Origin: an uncultured Opitutaceae bacterium
GTDB taxonomy: Bacteria; Verrucomicrobiota; Verrucomicrobiia; Opitutales; Opitutaceae
DNA length: 35,929 nt
Direction of reading: 5' to 3'
Assembly: GCA_937958045.1 (NCBI GenBank)
Contig: CALFXL010000017.1
Location: forward strand, 1 to 35,929
In this document: piece by piece, positions 1-7,408 of the stretch
How positions within the stretch are numbered: the first letter of the stretch is position 1
Layout of the letters: each line of letters starts with the position of its first letter
The notes under the pieces: model-generated
What the model was told of the DNA's origin: nothing
Database searches by the model: none
What the model saw: only the letters and a program-made list of their open reading frames with translations
Translations under genes and position numbers: made by a program

Positions 1-1323
1 CGCTTGTGCGGTCGTGCCGCTGCCGCCAAAGAAATCGAGAATGAGGTCATCGGACGAACCAAGCCTAAGCAGGTTTTGAATGAGTCCTACTGGTTTCGGT
101 GCCTGGAACAGGCTTGGCTCCATCAACTCGTCGAATGATTGCTGCCCCTTCTCTGTATGGAAAGATCGGTCGATAAATATTGTCTTAAGCTTCCGCCTAA
201 CCACGGAGCCATCCTCATTTACCGCACGAGCCTTGCGATAGACCTTCCATCTACCTCCGACTTCTCTGGCGTAGAGATTATAGTCCTCAGCTTTAACCTT
301 CGTCTGGCCCCACGTCCAACACCCCTCGAAGCCGTCGTCCCAAACCGGCAAGATCTTGATGTTGTGCCTCTGTGTTGAATCCAACGTCACTGATCCGTCG
401 ACAGGATCGGCATAAATCGGAAACCAAAGCTTGGGACGATTGTGCTTTCCGAACTGGCGATGAGTATTTCGAAGCTCAAGTGAACGGAAGACGCCTCGTT
501 CGTCGCTTTCGTCGAAGTCAGATTCGATTTCCTCTTTTGACTTAGGGATACCGAGCTCCACTTCCAAGGGAGCGCGCGTGTAAACCAAAACGAAGTCGTG
601 TGTGCGCGCAAAGTGAGGATCAAGAACTCTGCCTTTCGGATTCGTCTGAACCGTTATTTGTGCGAGGAAATTCTCCTCCCCGAAAATCTCATCCATCAAC
701 AGCCGCAGATTGTGCACCTCGTGGTCGTCGATGGAGACAAAGATGACGCCATCTTCGCGCAGGAGATTTCGCGCCAGAAACAGCCGTGGATACATCATCG
801 TCAGCCAGCGTGAGTGATAGCGTCCGCTCGTGTTGACGTTCGTCGTGAGTTTGAGCCCCTCCTCACTTACCTGTCGCGTGAACCGTTGGTAGCTCGCAAG
901 ACCTTCCGCGTAATCGTCGGGGTAGATGAAATCGTTGCCGGTGTTGTAGGGCGGATCGATGTAGATGAGCTTCACTTTGCCGTGGTAGCCGTGCTGAAGC
1001 GTTTTGAGCACTTCGAGATTGTCGCCCTCGATGATCGCGTTGCCCGTCGTCTCCCATTTCTCGGACTCGGACGGCGCGGGTAGCAACGTGGCCGTCGTCA
1101 GTTGCCGGAGCACTTTGAGCGCATCGCTCTTTCCCGCCCACGACAGCCCATAACGTTCCGGTCCGCCCGCCGCGTGTCGGCCGAGGAGAGCGCTCAATTT
1201 TTCAAGATCGATCTGCCCGTCGGTCAGCACCTCGGGCAGCCGAGATTTCAGTTCCTCAAGCCGGGGAGCTATCGGATCCGCAGAAGTCAGGGGCAGACGC
1301 TCGTAAGCAGGCGTGTCAGACAT
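1..1323 (-). CDS. DNA adenine methyltransferase, type III Mod-like (partial, runs off left edge)
   Basis: Reading the minus strand from the ATG at 1321-1323 gives 441 open codons that run off the left edge without a stop. The frame holds the two hallmark motifs of amino-methyltransferases. Motif IV, IDPPYNTGNDF, starts at residue 122. The AdoMet-binding motif I, DFFGGSGTTAQA, lies at about residues 430-441. Motif IV before motif I is the beta-class order, and the sequence around DPPY (GDNLEVLKTL, then KVKLIYIDPPYNTG) resembles type III Mod subunits. The protein should transfer methyl groups from AdoMet to adenine; residues of about 220-400 probably form the target-recognition domain. That part is less GC-rich than the window (26 of 60 bases at 121-180), which suggests transfer. 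A Res subunit, if any, would lie left of the window. An orphan methyltransferase is the alternative. Confidence 0.9.
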   Translation of the reverse strand, partial: MSDTPAYERLPLTSADPIAPRLEELKSRLPEVLTDGQIDLEKLSALLGRHAAGGPERYGLSWAGKSDALKVLRQLTTATLLPAPSESEKWETTGNAIIEGDNLEVLKTLQHGYHGKVKLIYIDPPYNTGNDFIYPDDYAEGLASYQRFTRQVSEEGLKLTTNVNTSGRYHSRWLTMMYPRLFLARNLLREDGVIFVSIDDHEVHNLRLLMDEIFGEENFLAQITVQTNPKGRVLDPHFARTHDFVLVYTRAPLEVELGIPKSKEEIESDFDESDERGVFRSLELRNTHRQFGKHNRPKLWFPIYADPVDGSVTLDSTQRHNIKILPVWDDGFEGCWTWGQTKVKAEDYNLYAREVGGRWKVYRKARAVNEDGSVVRRKLKTIFIDRSFHTEKGQQSFDELMEPSLFQAPKPVGLIQNLLRLGSSDDLILDFFGGSGTTAQA

Positions 1324-1340
1324 GGGTGGGCGCCAAATTC

Positions 1341-1361
1341 ACACCCCCAATAAAGGGGTGT
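1341..1361. promoter_or_regulatory. Inverted repeat in the methyltransferase/XRE divergent promoter region
   Basis: ACACCCC (1341-1347) and GGGGTGT (1355-1361) are perfect 7-bp inverted arms around a 7-bp spacer, about 18 bp upstream of the methyltransferase start. This size and location fit an operator for a dimeric helix-turn-helix protein, and the divergent XRE gene is the obvious candidate. A short palindrome GACTAGTC (1408-1415) also lies just before the XRE start. The regulatory role is inferred. Confidence 0.4.
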
Positions 1362-1421
1362 CGAGAAAAACACTACCGCAAGAGGGGTTCATGAGTTGGC
1401 CGGCCGCGACTAGTCTCGGTC

Positions 1422-1739
1422 GTGAGCAACGACCTGGCAAAACGGCTGATGGAGCGCGTGCGACGCCTCCGGGAGAATCTTGGGCTGACCCAAGAGACCT
1501 TCGCCGAACGCGCCGGACTCAAATACAAACACTACCAGTCCGTCGAAGCCGGCCGTAAGACCAACATCAAGTTGGAGACTTTGATCAAGATGGCTCACGC
1601 TTGCGGCTTGGAGCCGTGGGAATTGCTCAACTTCGATCGCGACGTGGAGTCGTTCCAGCCGATCGTGAGCGAATCCAAAGCCTCCCGCCGTACTCGCAAG
1701 ACCGCGAAAACGTCGCGCTCTCGCCGTCGGGCCGGTTGA
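1422..1739 (+). CDS. XRE/Cro-family helix-turn-helix regulator
   Basis: This 105-residue protein has an N-terminal HTH_3 domain at about residues 10-68. The pattern LRENLGLTQETFAERAGLKYKHYQSVEAG is a typical Xre helix-turn-helix, followed by LETLIKMAHACGLEPWELL. The C-terminal 25 residues are very basic (repeated R and K), perhaps an extra DNA contact. The start shown is GTG at 1422; an in-frame ATG at 1449 would remove nine residues and keep the domain. There is no clear ribosome binding site. The gene diverges from the type III-like methyltransferase with 98 bp between them. In size and fold it could act like the controller proteins of restriction-modification systems, but a stand-alone regulator is equally possible. 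Confidence 0.85.
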   Translation: MSNDLAKRLMERVRRLRENLGLTQETFAERAGLKYKHYQSVEAGRKTNIKLETLIKMAHACGLEPWELLNFDRDVESFQPIVSESKASRRTRKTAKTSRSRRRAG

Positions 1740-1960
1740 GACGATCGCGGCGTCCAGCAACGTCCACTCATCTCGCGCCTTCTCCTCTCCGTGCTCTCTG
1801 CGTCAACGCGCAGTGTCCTCTGCGACCACTCCGTTTTCGCCTCCGGCTTGGCGCTAACCATCATTCGCTACCTTTCGCCCGCCGCGCTTCGCGAAACCAT
1901 TTCGGCCCTTCCGTCATTCCCTTTCGGCGCCTTTCGTGTATTTCGTGGGCCCCCTTCCTC
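1740..1960. repeat. Non-coding gap with short reiterated words
   Basis: No convincing gene lies in this 221-bp gap, although one frame stays open through it. It holds short reiterated words: CTCTGCG at 1796-1802 and 1818-1824, and TTTCGTG at 1932-1938 and 1941-1947. The low-complexity, pyrimidine-rich text differs from nearby coding DNA and looks like a degenerate intergenic repeat. The assignment rests on appearance only. Confidence 0.35.
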
Positions 1961-2383
1961 ATGCTTTCCGAAGAACTCTGGATCCTCGGCCTCCGGCTGG
2001 CCGGCGCGTTTCACCTTGTGACGCTCATCCTCGCCTGGTTCACGCCGATCCCGCCCGATTGGGATAAAAACCTCGCGTCGTTGCCTCCGATTCACCGCCG
2101 CTTCGCCATTGCGCAAAACGCCTCCATCGGCGCCGCCATCGCCGCGCTCGGTTTAGTCAGCCTCCTCTTTGCGCCGCACCTCGTCACCGGCCACCCACTC
2201 GCCCGCGTGCTCTGCGCGCTCATCGCTCTTTTCTGGGGAGGTCGCCTCGTCGTGCTGCCCTGGCTCCGCGTGCAATCCACCCTCACCACGACGCTCCTCC
2301 GTCTAGGCTACGGCCTGCTTCTGACTCAATGCCTGCTCTACGCCACCGCCTACGGCTGGCTGGCGGTGCGGCCTGCCGTGTAA
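1961..2383 (+). CDS. Small four-helix integral membrane protein, unknown function
   Basis: The predicted protein has 140 residues starting at the ATG at 1961 (MLSEELWILGLRLAG). The frame is open further upstream, but that part reads as low-complexity sequence and lies in the repeat-like gap, so it was excluded. Four hydrophobic stretches are visible, near residues 5-28, 48-70, 80-100 and 108-133, with a short charged loop containing PPDWDK and PPIHRR after the first. I do not recognise a family or catalytic motif. The gene stands alone between the XRE regulator and carA, 139 bp before the carA start, so the context gives no functional hint. Confidence 0.7.
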   Translation: MLSEELWILGLRLAGAFHLVTLILAWFTPIPPDWDKNLASLPPIHRRFAIAQNASIGAAIAALGLVSLLFAPHLVTGHPLARVLCALIALFWGGRLVVLPWLRVQSTLTTTLLRLGYGLLLTQCLLYATAYGWLAVRPAV

Positions 2384-2522
2384 ACCGCCTGCGCGCAAAC
2401 GCTAACCAACCGGTCCTCCGCGCAAACGCCTTCGTGTTTCACTCGCCGCGCGCGCGACTCATCGCATAATCTCCACAAAACCGCTTGGCAGGCGCGACCC
2501 GAGCGCTTTTCGTTTGGCTTTA

Positions 2523-3695
2523 ATGTCCTCACCCAAGCAAGGAATACTCGCCCTCGAAGACGGATCTATTTTCCGCGGCATAGCGTTTGGCGCCGACGCC
2601 ACCATCACGGGCGAATGTGTGTTCAACACCTCGATGACCGGTTATCAGGAGATCATCACCGATCCTTCCTATTTCGGTCAGATCGTTACCATGACTGCTC
2701 CTCAGATCGGCAATTATGGTATCACCGCCGAGGACGATGAGTCGCGACTCCCGGTTTGCGCGGGTTTGGTCGTGCGTGAACTTTCCCCCATCGTGAGCAA
2801 CTGGCGAGGCCAGATCGGCTTACACGATTATCTCCTGAAGTACGGCATCCCCGGCTTGAGCGAAATCGATACGCGCGCGCTCACCAAAAAGCTCCGCGTC
2901 GAAGGCGCGATGAAGTGCTGCCTGAGCACGTTGCCCATTTCCGACGAAGAAGCCGTTCGCCTCGCGAAAACCGGCCGCGACATCAAGGGCGCCGATTACG
3001 TCAAAGAAGTTTCCGCCAAAGAGCCCTACATCTGGCATCCGGACGATCCCAAGAATTACAACGCGCCGTTCCTGCCCGTCGGCACCACGATGAACGCGCC
3101 CGGCATCCCGGCAAAACGCTTCCGCGTGGCCGCTTTCGATTTCGGCGCGAAACACACCATTTTCCGCAAACTGATCCGCCACGGTTTCGACGTGCAGGTG
3201 TTCCCCTCCACGTACACCGCCGAACAGATCAATGAGTACAAACCCGACGCGGTCTTCCTCTCCAACGGTCCCGGCGATCCGGCCGCGCTCCCGTACATCC
3301 ATAAGACCGTGAGCGCGCTTCTGCCGAATTACCCGATCTTCGGCATTTGCCTCGGCCACCAGATGCTCACCCACGCGCTGGGCGGCACGACCTACAAACT
3401 CAAATTTGGCCATCGCGGCGGCAACCAACCGGTGAAAAACCTCGAAACCGGCAAGGTCTCCATCACCGCGCAAAACCACGGCTTCGCGACCGACGCCCGC
3501 TCGATCGAAAAAGCCGGCGGCAAGGTCACCGAAATCAATCTCAACGACGGCACCGTCGAAGGCCTGCGTCACACCTCTCTGCCCGTCTTCTCGGTTCAAT
3601 ACCATCCCGAAGCCGCTCCCGGCCCCAACGACGCCGATCCGCTCTTCGTCGATTTCTACAAGATGATCGAAGCGCGCAAAGCGGGCAAAATCTAA
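2523..3695 (+). CDS. carA: Carbamoyl-phosphate synthase small subunit (glutamine amidotransferase)
   Basis: CarA hydrolyses glutamine and passes ammonia to CarB, which makes carbamoyl phosphate for pyrimidine and arginine synthesis in the cytoplasm. The 390-residue protein has the usual length. Residues 1 to about 135 form the CPSase small-chain domain (GECVFNTSMTGYQEIITDPSY), and about 195-385 form a class I glutamine amidotransferase. The triad is visible as C276 in GICLGHQ, H361 and E363 in QYHPEA; SNGPGDP is the oxyanion-side signature. The ATG at 2523 is preferred; a TTG at 2514 would add three residues. A CATAAT hexamer at 2465-2470 could be a -10 element, but no good -35 accompanies it. 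carB is not adjacent: the next gene is kdsB on the other strand, and a terminator follows carA. Confidence 0.97.
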   Translation: MSSPKQGILALEDGSIFRGIAFGADATITGECVFNTSMTGYQEIITDPSYFGQIVTMTAPQIGNYGITAEDDESRLPVCAGLVVRELSPIVSNWRGQIGLHDYLLKYGIPGLSEIDTRALTKKLRVEGAMKCCLSTLPISDEEAVRLAKTGRDIKGADYVKEVSAKEPYIWHPDDPKNYNAPFLPVGTTMNAPGIPAKRFRVAAFDFGAKHTIFRKLIRHGFDVQVFPSTYTAEQINEYKPDAVFLSNGPGDPAALPYIHKTVSALLPNYPIFGICLGHQMLTHALGGTTYKLKFGHRGGNQPVKNLETGKVSITAQNHGFATDARSIEKAGGKVTEINLNDGTVEGLRHTSLPVFSVQYHPEAAPGPNDADPLFVDFYKMIEARKAGKI

Positions 3696-3723
3696 GCCCA
3701 CGCGCTCCCTTCCCGCTTACGTC

Positions 3724-3752
3724 AAAGGCCGGCCTCATCCGCCGGCCTTTTT
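3724..3752 (+). terminator. Rho-independent terminator after carA
   Basis: AAAGGCCGGC (3724-3733) pairs perfectly with GCCGGCCTTT (3741-3750) around a 7-nt loop, followed by further T residues. It lies 28 bp after the carA stop. Because the arms are A-rich outside and T-rich outside, it could also stop transcripts of kdsB, which converges from the right. Confidence 0.85.
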
Positions 3753-3819
3753 CATGCGCCTTCCGGCGTATTCAGAAAACAAATACACCGCGTCGCGACT
3801 GCGCGGAGTCGCGGCGCCC

Positions 3820-4563
3820 TCAACCCAGCGCGCTCTCAAACTTCGCGGCATCCTCCGGCGTATCCACGCCGATAGTCGGATCCGTCGTCGCGCCCACGGC
3901 GATGTCGAAACCGTTTTCCAGCACGCGGAGTTGCTCGAGTTTTTCGATCCGTTCCAAACGGCCCACCGGCAGACTCGCGAAACGCTCGAGCAGATCGGCC
4001 TTGTACGCGTAAAGACCCAAGTGACGCAGGCAACCGTTGGCGCGCACCCAGTTGTCGTCGACACGTCCGCCCAGATCGCGCGCGTAGGGCATCGGCGAAC
4101 GGGAGAAATAAAGCGCGCGTCCGTCGTTGCGCAGCACGACCTTCACTTGATTCGGATTCGCGAAATCCGCCGCCGTCGTGAACGGCGTGGCCAGCGTCGC
4201 CATCGCCACCGGTCCCGCGATCAACGCCGCGAGCTGGCGTATTTGCGCGCCGGATACAAGCGGCTCGTCCGCCTGCACATTAATCACATGCGAAGCGCCG
4301 ATCGAACGATTCGCCTCCGCGATGCGATCCGTGCCGCTTTGATGCGCCACGCTCGTCTCGATCGCGCGAAAACCCGCGCTCGTGAGCGGCTCCGCCAGCA
4401 GAGGGTCGTCCACCGCGAAATACAGCGGAAACTCCGGCGCCTCGCGCGCGATTCGCTCCGCCACCCAGAGCAACAACGGCTTGCCTTTGATGAGATGCAG
4501 CAGCTTGCGCGGGAAACGCGTCGATTCGAGCCGGCAGGGAACGATGATGGCGGTCAACGGCAT
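3820..4563 (-). CDS. kdsB: 3-deoxy-manno-octulosonate cytidylyltransferase
   Basis: KdsB activates Kdo with CTP to give CMP-Kdo, the donor for the lipopolysaccharide inner core, so the cell should have an LPS outer membrane. The 247-residue length is typical. The N-terminal nucleotide-binding signature reads IIVPCRLESTRFPRK (canonical PARxxSxRxPGK), and NVQADEPLV replaces the usual NVQGDEP. The sequences HQSGTDRIAEA and GLYAYKADLLERF are also family-typical. The ATG at 4563 gives MPLTAIIVPCR, the expected start. The gene is convergent with carA and diverges from the HPr gene across an 85-bp gap that probably holds both promoters. The small motif changes are conservative and do not argue against activity. 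Confidence 0.95.
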   Translation of the reverse strand: MPLTAIIVPCRLESTRFPRKLLHLIKGKPLLLWVAERIAREAPEFPLYFAVDDPLLAEPLTSAGFRAIETSVAHQSGTDRIAEANRSIGASHVINVQADEPLVSGAQIRQLAALIAGPVAMATLATPFTTAADFANPNQVKVVLRNDGRALYFSRSPMPYARDLGGRVDDNWVRANGCLRHLGLYAYKADLLERFASLPVGRLERIEKLEQLRVLENGFDIAVGATTDPTIGVDTPEDAAKFESALG

Positions 4564-4648
4564 GGGGCGACGAGGCTGAGTGGTGGTTTTTGGAGTTGCA
4601 AGCCGGGCGCGGGCGAAGCGACCATAGGGCGCATCTTAAATCGAACGA

Positions 4649-4948
4649 ATGGATAAAAACGACGTCACGACGACCGGAAAGCCTCTTTCCAAGGAGCTGG
4701 TGGTTCAAAACAAGATGGGCATTCATGCCCGGCCCGCAGCCATGATCGTGCGTATCACCAACAAGTTCAAAGCCGACGTTTTCGTCGAAAAGGACGATGA
4801 ACAGGTGAACGGCAAAAGCATCATGGGCTTGATGATGCTCGCCGCGGGGAAAGGTTCGAAGGTCAAGTTCCTCGCCACCGGTGAGGATGCCGGCCAGATG
4901 CTCACCGAGCTCGAACAACTCTTCGCTCGCAAATTCGACGAAGCCTGA
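4649..4948 (+). CDS. HPr-family phosphocarrier protein
   Basis: This 99-residue protein matches HPr of the PEP-dependent phosphotransferase system along its length, with about 14 extra N-terminal residues. The active-site histidine is H26 in MGIHARPA. The regulatory serine is S57 in VNGKSIMGLM, whose context resembles Firmicutes HPr and is the kind of site phosphorylated by HPr kinase. No enzyme I, enzyme II or hprK gene lies in the window, so it may work with distant partners or mainly in regulation. A strong hairpin terminator follows the gene, so it is probably monocistronic. The family call is firm; whether it drives sugar transport is unknown. Confidence 0.93.
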   Translation: MDKNDVTTTGKPLSKELVVQNKMGIHARPAAMIVRITNKFKADVFVEKDDEQVNGKSIMGLMMLAAGKGSKVKFLATGEDAGQMLTELEQLFARKFDEA

Positions 4949-4976
4949 ATCACCGCGCCGATCTCCCGTTTTCCCA

Positions 4977-4998
4977 GGCGGCCCCGGCCGCCTTTTTT
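4977..4998 (+). terminator. Rho-independent terminator after the HPr gene
   Basis: GGCGGC (4977-4982) and GCCGCC (4987-4992) form a GC stem with a 4-nt loop, directly followed by six T residues (4993-4998). It lies 29 bp after the HPr stop codon. Confidence 0.88.
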
Positions 4999-5052
4999 AT
5001 TGGCGCGCGGCGTGCCCGCTCACCGAGCCGCTCCGCCAAACTAGTTGTTGAA

Positions 5053-5331
5053 ATGCCGGTCCGCGGCCTCTCATTCTCATCCGTTGTGGCAGACAAAAAA
5101 AAACAGGAGCCTTCCTTCGAGGCGGCACTTTCCCAGTTGGAATCCATCGTCGAAGCGATGGAAGCCGGCGACGTGCCCCTGGCCGAATTGATGGCCAAAT
5201 TTGAAGACGGCACCAAACTGCTCAAAATCTGCGAAGCTCGCCTCAAGGAGGCCGAACTCAAGATCGAGCTTCTCAAAAAACAAGCGGACGGCGCCTCCTT
5301 CGCGCCCTTCGTTTCGCCTTCCGAGAGCTGA
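5053..5331 (+). CDS. xseB: Exodeoxyribonuclease VII small subunit
   Basis: XseB is the small, helical, multi-copy subunit of exonuclease VII, which degrades single-stranded DNA from both ends together with XseA. The 92-residue product shows the family core FEAALSQLESIVEAMEAGDVPLAELMAKFEDGTKLLKICEARLKEAELKI at about residues 22-72, predicted as a helical hairpin. The start shown is ATG at 5053; a GTG at 5086 would trim 11 residues that lie outside the core. xseA is not in the window. dxs begins 42 bp downstream on the same strand, and an xseB-dxs pairing is common in other bacteria, so the two are probably co-transcribed. Confidence 0.92.
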   Translation: MPVRGLSFSSVVADKKKQEPSFEAALSQLESIVEAMEAGDVPLAELMAKFEDGTKLLKICEARLKEAELKIELLKKQADGASFAPFVSPSES

Positions 5332-5373
5332 GCGCCCGCCCGCCGCCTCGCCCGTGTCTCCGTATCCGACTCG

Positions 5374-7329
5374 ATGAATCCTCCCGCCGACGCGTCCGCA
5401 GCCTCCGCAACGCCCTTGCCTCGCCTGCTCGATTCCATCCGCGGCCCGGACGACGTCAAAAAACTTGCCGCCGCCCAGCTCCCGCAGCTCGCGCAGGAAA
5501 TCCGCGACGAGATCATCGAAGTGACTTCGCGCAATGGCGGCCATGTCGGCCCCAACCTCGGCGTCGTCGAGCTGACCATCGCGCTGCATCGCGTCTTTAA
5601 TACGCCCACCGATCAGTTCGTCTTCGACGTCGCCCACCAAGGCTACGTGCACAAACTGCTCACCGGCCGCGGCGGCGAATTTTTTAGAAACCTCCGCCAG
5701 ACCAATGGCGCGTCCGGTTTCCTCAGCCGCGCCGAAAGCCCGCATGATGCGTTTGGCGCCGGTCACGCGGGCACCGCCCTCAGCGCCGCGCTCGGCATGG
5801 CCACCGCGCGCGATTTGCGCGGATCTTCGGAACACGTCGTCGCCCTCTGCGGCGATGCCGCCTTCACCTGCGGCGTCACGCTCGAAGCGCTCAACAATGT
5901 CGTCACATCGACCAAGCGTCTCATCGTCATCCTCAACGACAACGAGTGGTCCATCGCCAAAAACGTCGGCGCGATCGCCAAATACCTCAATCGCCTCAGC
6001 ACGCATCCCACGTACAACAAGATCCACAGCGATCTGGAGCGTTTTTTCACGAGTCTCCCGCATGGCCCCGACATGCATCGCCTGTGGTTGAAGTGGAAAC
6101 GTGAGACCAAGGATTTCTTTGTCGAGTCGAGCCTCTTCGAAAAATTCGGTCTGCGCTACATCGGCCCGATTAACGGACACAATTTCGACGAGCTCGTGAA
6201 GAACCTCGAGTTCGCGAAAAATGCGGACAGCCCGGTCGTGCTTCACGTGCTCACCAAGAAAGGTCGCGGCCTGCCCGCTGCGATCGAGCATCCCGAGCGC
6301 TTTCACGGCGCGAGCCCGTACGATCCCGCCACCGGCGAAACCAAAAAATCCGCCAGGCCGACGCCGCCCAATTATCAGGAAGTTTTCGGTCGCGCGCTCG
6401 TGCGCTTCGCCAAAGCCAGCCCCAACATCGTCGGCATCACGGGCGCGATGCCCAGCGGCACGAGTCTCAACTACCTCGCCGCCGAATGCCCGCGTCAGTT
6501 CTTCGATGTCGGCATCGCCGAAGAGCATGCGGTGTTGTTTGCCGCCGGCCTCGCCACGAAAGGCATCCATCCGGTCTGCGCGATTTATTCGACGTTCCTT
6601 CAGCGCGGCTTCGATCAAGTCGTGCACGATGTCTGTCTGCAAAATCTACCCGTCACGTTCTGCATGGACCGCGCCGGTCTTTCCCCCAACGACGGCGCGA
6701 CCCATCACGGCCTCTTCGACCTCGCATATCTCCGCTGCGTACCCAATGCGACGGTGATGCAGCCGAAGGACGAAGACGAACTCGTAGACATGCTCCACAC
6801 CTGTCTGCAGACGAAATCGCCGACCTTCATCCGTTATCCGCGCGGCGCCGGCGTGGGCGTGAAACTCAAGGAATCGCCGGCGGCCGTCCCCATCGGCCAG
6901 GCGGAAGTTCTTCGCGAAGGTTCGCAGGTCCAAATCTGGGCGCTCGGCCCGTTGGTCGCAGAAGCGCACGCGCTGGCCGAACGGCTCGCCGCGGAACACT
7001 CGCTCTCCGTCGGCGTCGTCAACGCCCGATTCGTCAAACCGCTCGACCGCGAACTCCTGCTCAGCCAGGCCGGCTCGGCCTCGCTCATCGTCACGATGGA
7101 AGACCACGTGCTCGCGGGCGGCTTCGGCAGCGCGGTGATCGAGACGCTCCAGGACGCCAATATATCCACCCCGGTGGAGCGTATTGGCTGGCCGGATACA
7201 TTTGTCGAACACGGCAGCTCCGTCGAAACGCTGCGCGCCGCCTACAAGCTCTCGCCCGAGGACAATTATCAACGCGTCGTCGCTCGCTGGAAATCGCTGG
7301 CCGCCGCCGGCGTGGTCACTGGCGTGTGA
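5374..7329 (+). CDS. dxs: 1-deoxy-D-xylulose-5-phosphate synthase
   Basis: DXS condenses pyruvate and glyceraldehyde 3-phosphate using thiamine diphosphate, the first step of the MEP isoprenoid pathway, which also feeds the undecaprenyl carrier used by MraY and MurG. The 651-residue length fits. Typical motifs are GGHVGPNLGVVELTIALH (residues 56-72), NDNEWSIAKNVGA, FHGASPYDPATG, the catalytic-glutamate region DVGIAEEHAV, and DGATHHGLFDLAYLR. Some positions are unusual: the thiamine motif reads GDA (160-162) instead of GDG, DVAHQGYVHK replaces DVGHQxYPHK, and RAGLSPND replaces RAGxVGxD. The NN end of the motif (174-175) is intact. It is probably a divergent lineage form rather than an inactive one. 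A hairpin terminator follows. Confidence 0.93.
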   Translation: MNPPADASAASATPLPRLLDSIRGPDDVKKLAAAQLPQLAQEIRDEIIEVTSRNGGHVGPNLGVVELTIALHRVFNTPTDQFVFDVAHQGYVHKLLTGRGGEFFRNLRQTNGASGFLSRAESPHDAFGAGHAGTALSAALGMATARDLRGSSEHVVALCGDAAFTCGVTLEALNNVVTSTKRLIVILNDNEWSIAKNVGAIAKYLNRLSTHPTYNKIHSDLERFFTSLPHGPDMHRLWLKWKRETKDFFVESSLFEKFGLRYIGPINGHNFDELVKNLEFAKNADSPVVLHVLTKKGRGLPAAIEHPERFHGASPYDPATGETKKSARPTPPNYQEVFGRALVRFAKASPNIVGITGAMPSGTSLNYLAAECPRQFFDVGIAEEHAVLFAAGLATKGIHPVCAIYSTFLQRGFDQVVHDVCLQNLPVTFCMDRAGLSPNDGATHHGLFDLAYLRCVPNATVMQPKDEDELVDMLHTCLQTKSPTFIRYPRGAGVGVKLKESPAAVPIGQAEVLREGSQVQIWALGPLVAEAHALAERLAAEHSLSVGVVNARFVKPLDRELLLSQAGSASLIVTMEDHVLAGGFGSAVIETLQDANISTPVERIGWPDTFVEHGSSVETLRAAYKLSPEDNYQRVVARWKSLAAAGVVTGV

Positions 7330-7357
7330 TTTCCTGCGCAGCGAACTCCGCTGGCGC

Positions 7358-7376
7358 GCCGGCCTGGCCGGCTTTT
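7358..7376 (+). terminator. Rho-independent terminator after dxs
   Basis: GCCGGC (7358-7363) and GCCGGC (7367-7372) form a 6-bp GC stem with a 3-nt loop, followed by TTTT (7373-7376). It sits 28 bp after the dxs stop, in the gap between dxs and the convergent TPR lipoprotein gene. Confidence 0.7.
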
Positions 7377-7408
7377 CGATCATGCCGGCGCTCCCCAGCG
7401 ATGAAACG

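Noticed and set aside
5077..6642. Open frame of 521 codons on the minus strand
   Set aside because: It covers xseB and the front of dxs in antisense, and both of those have clear family motifs.
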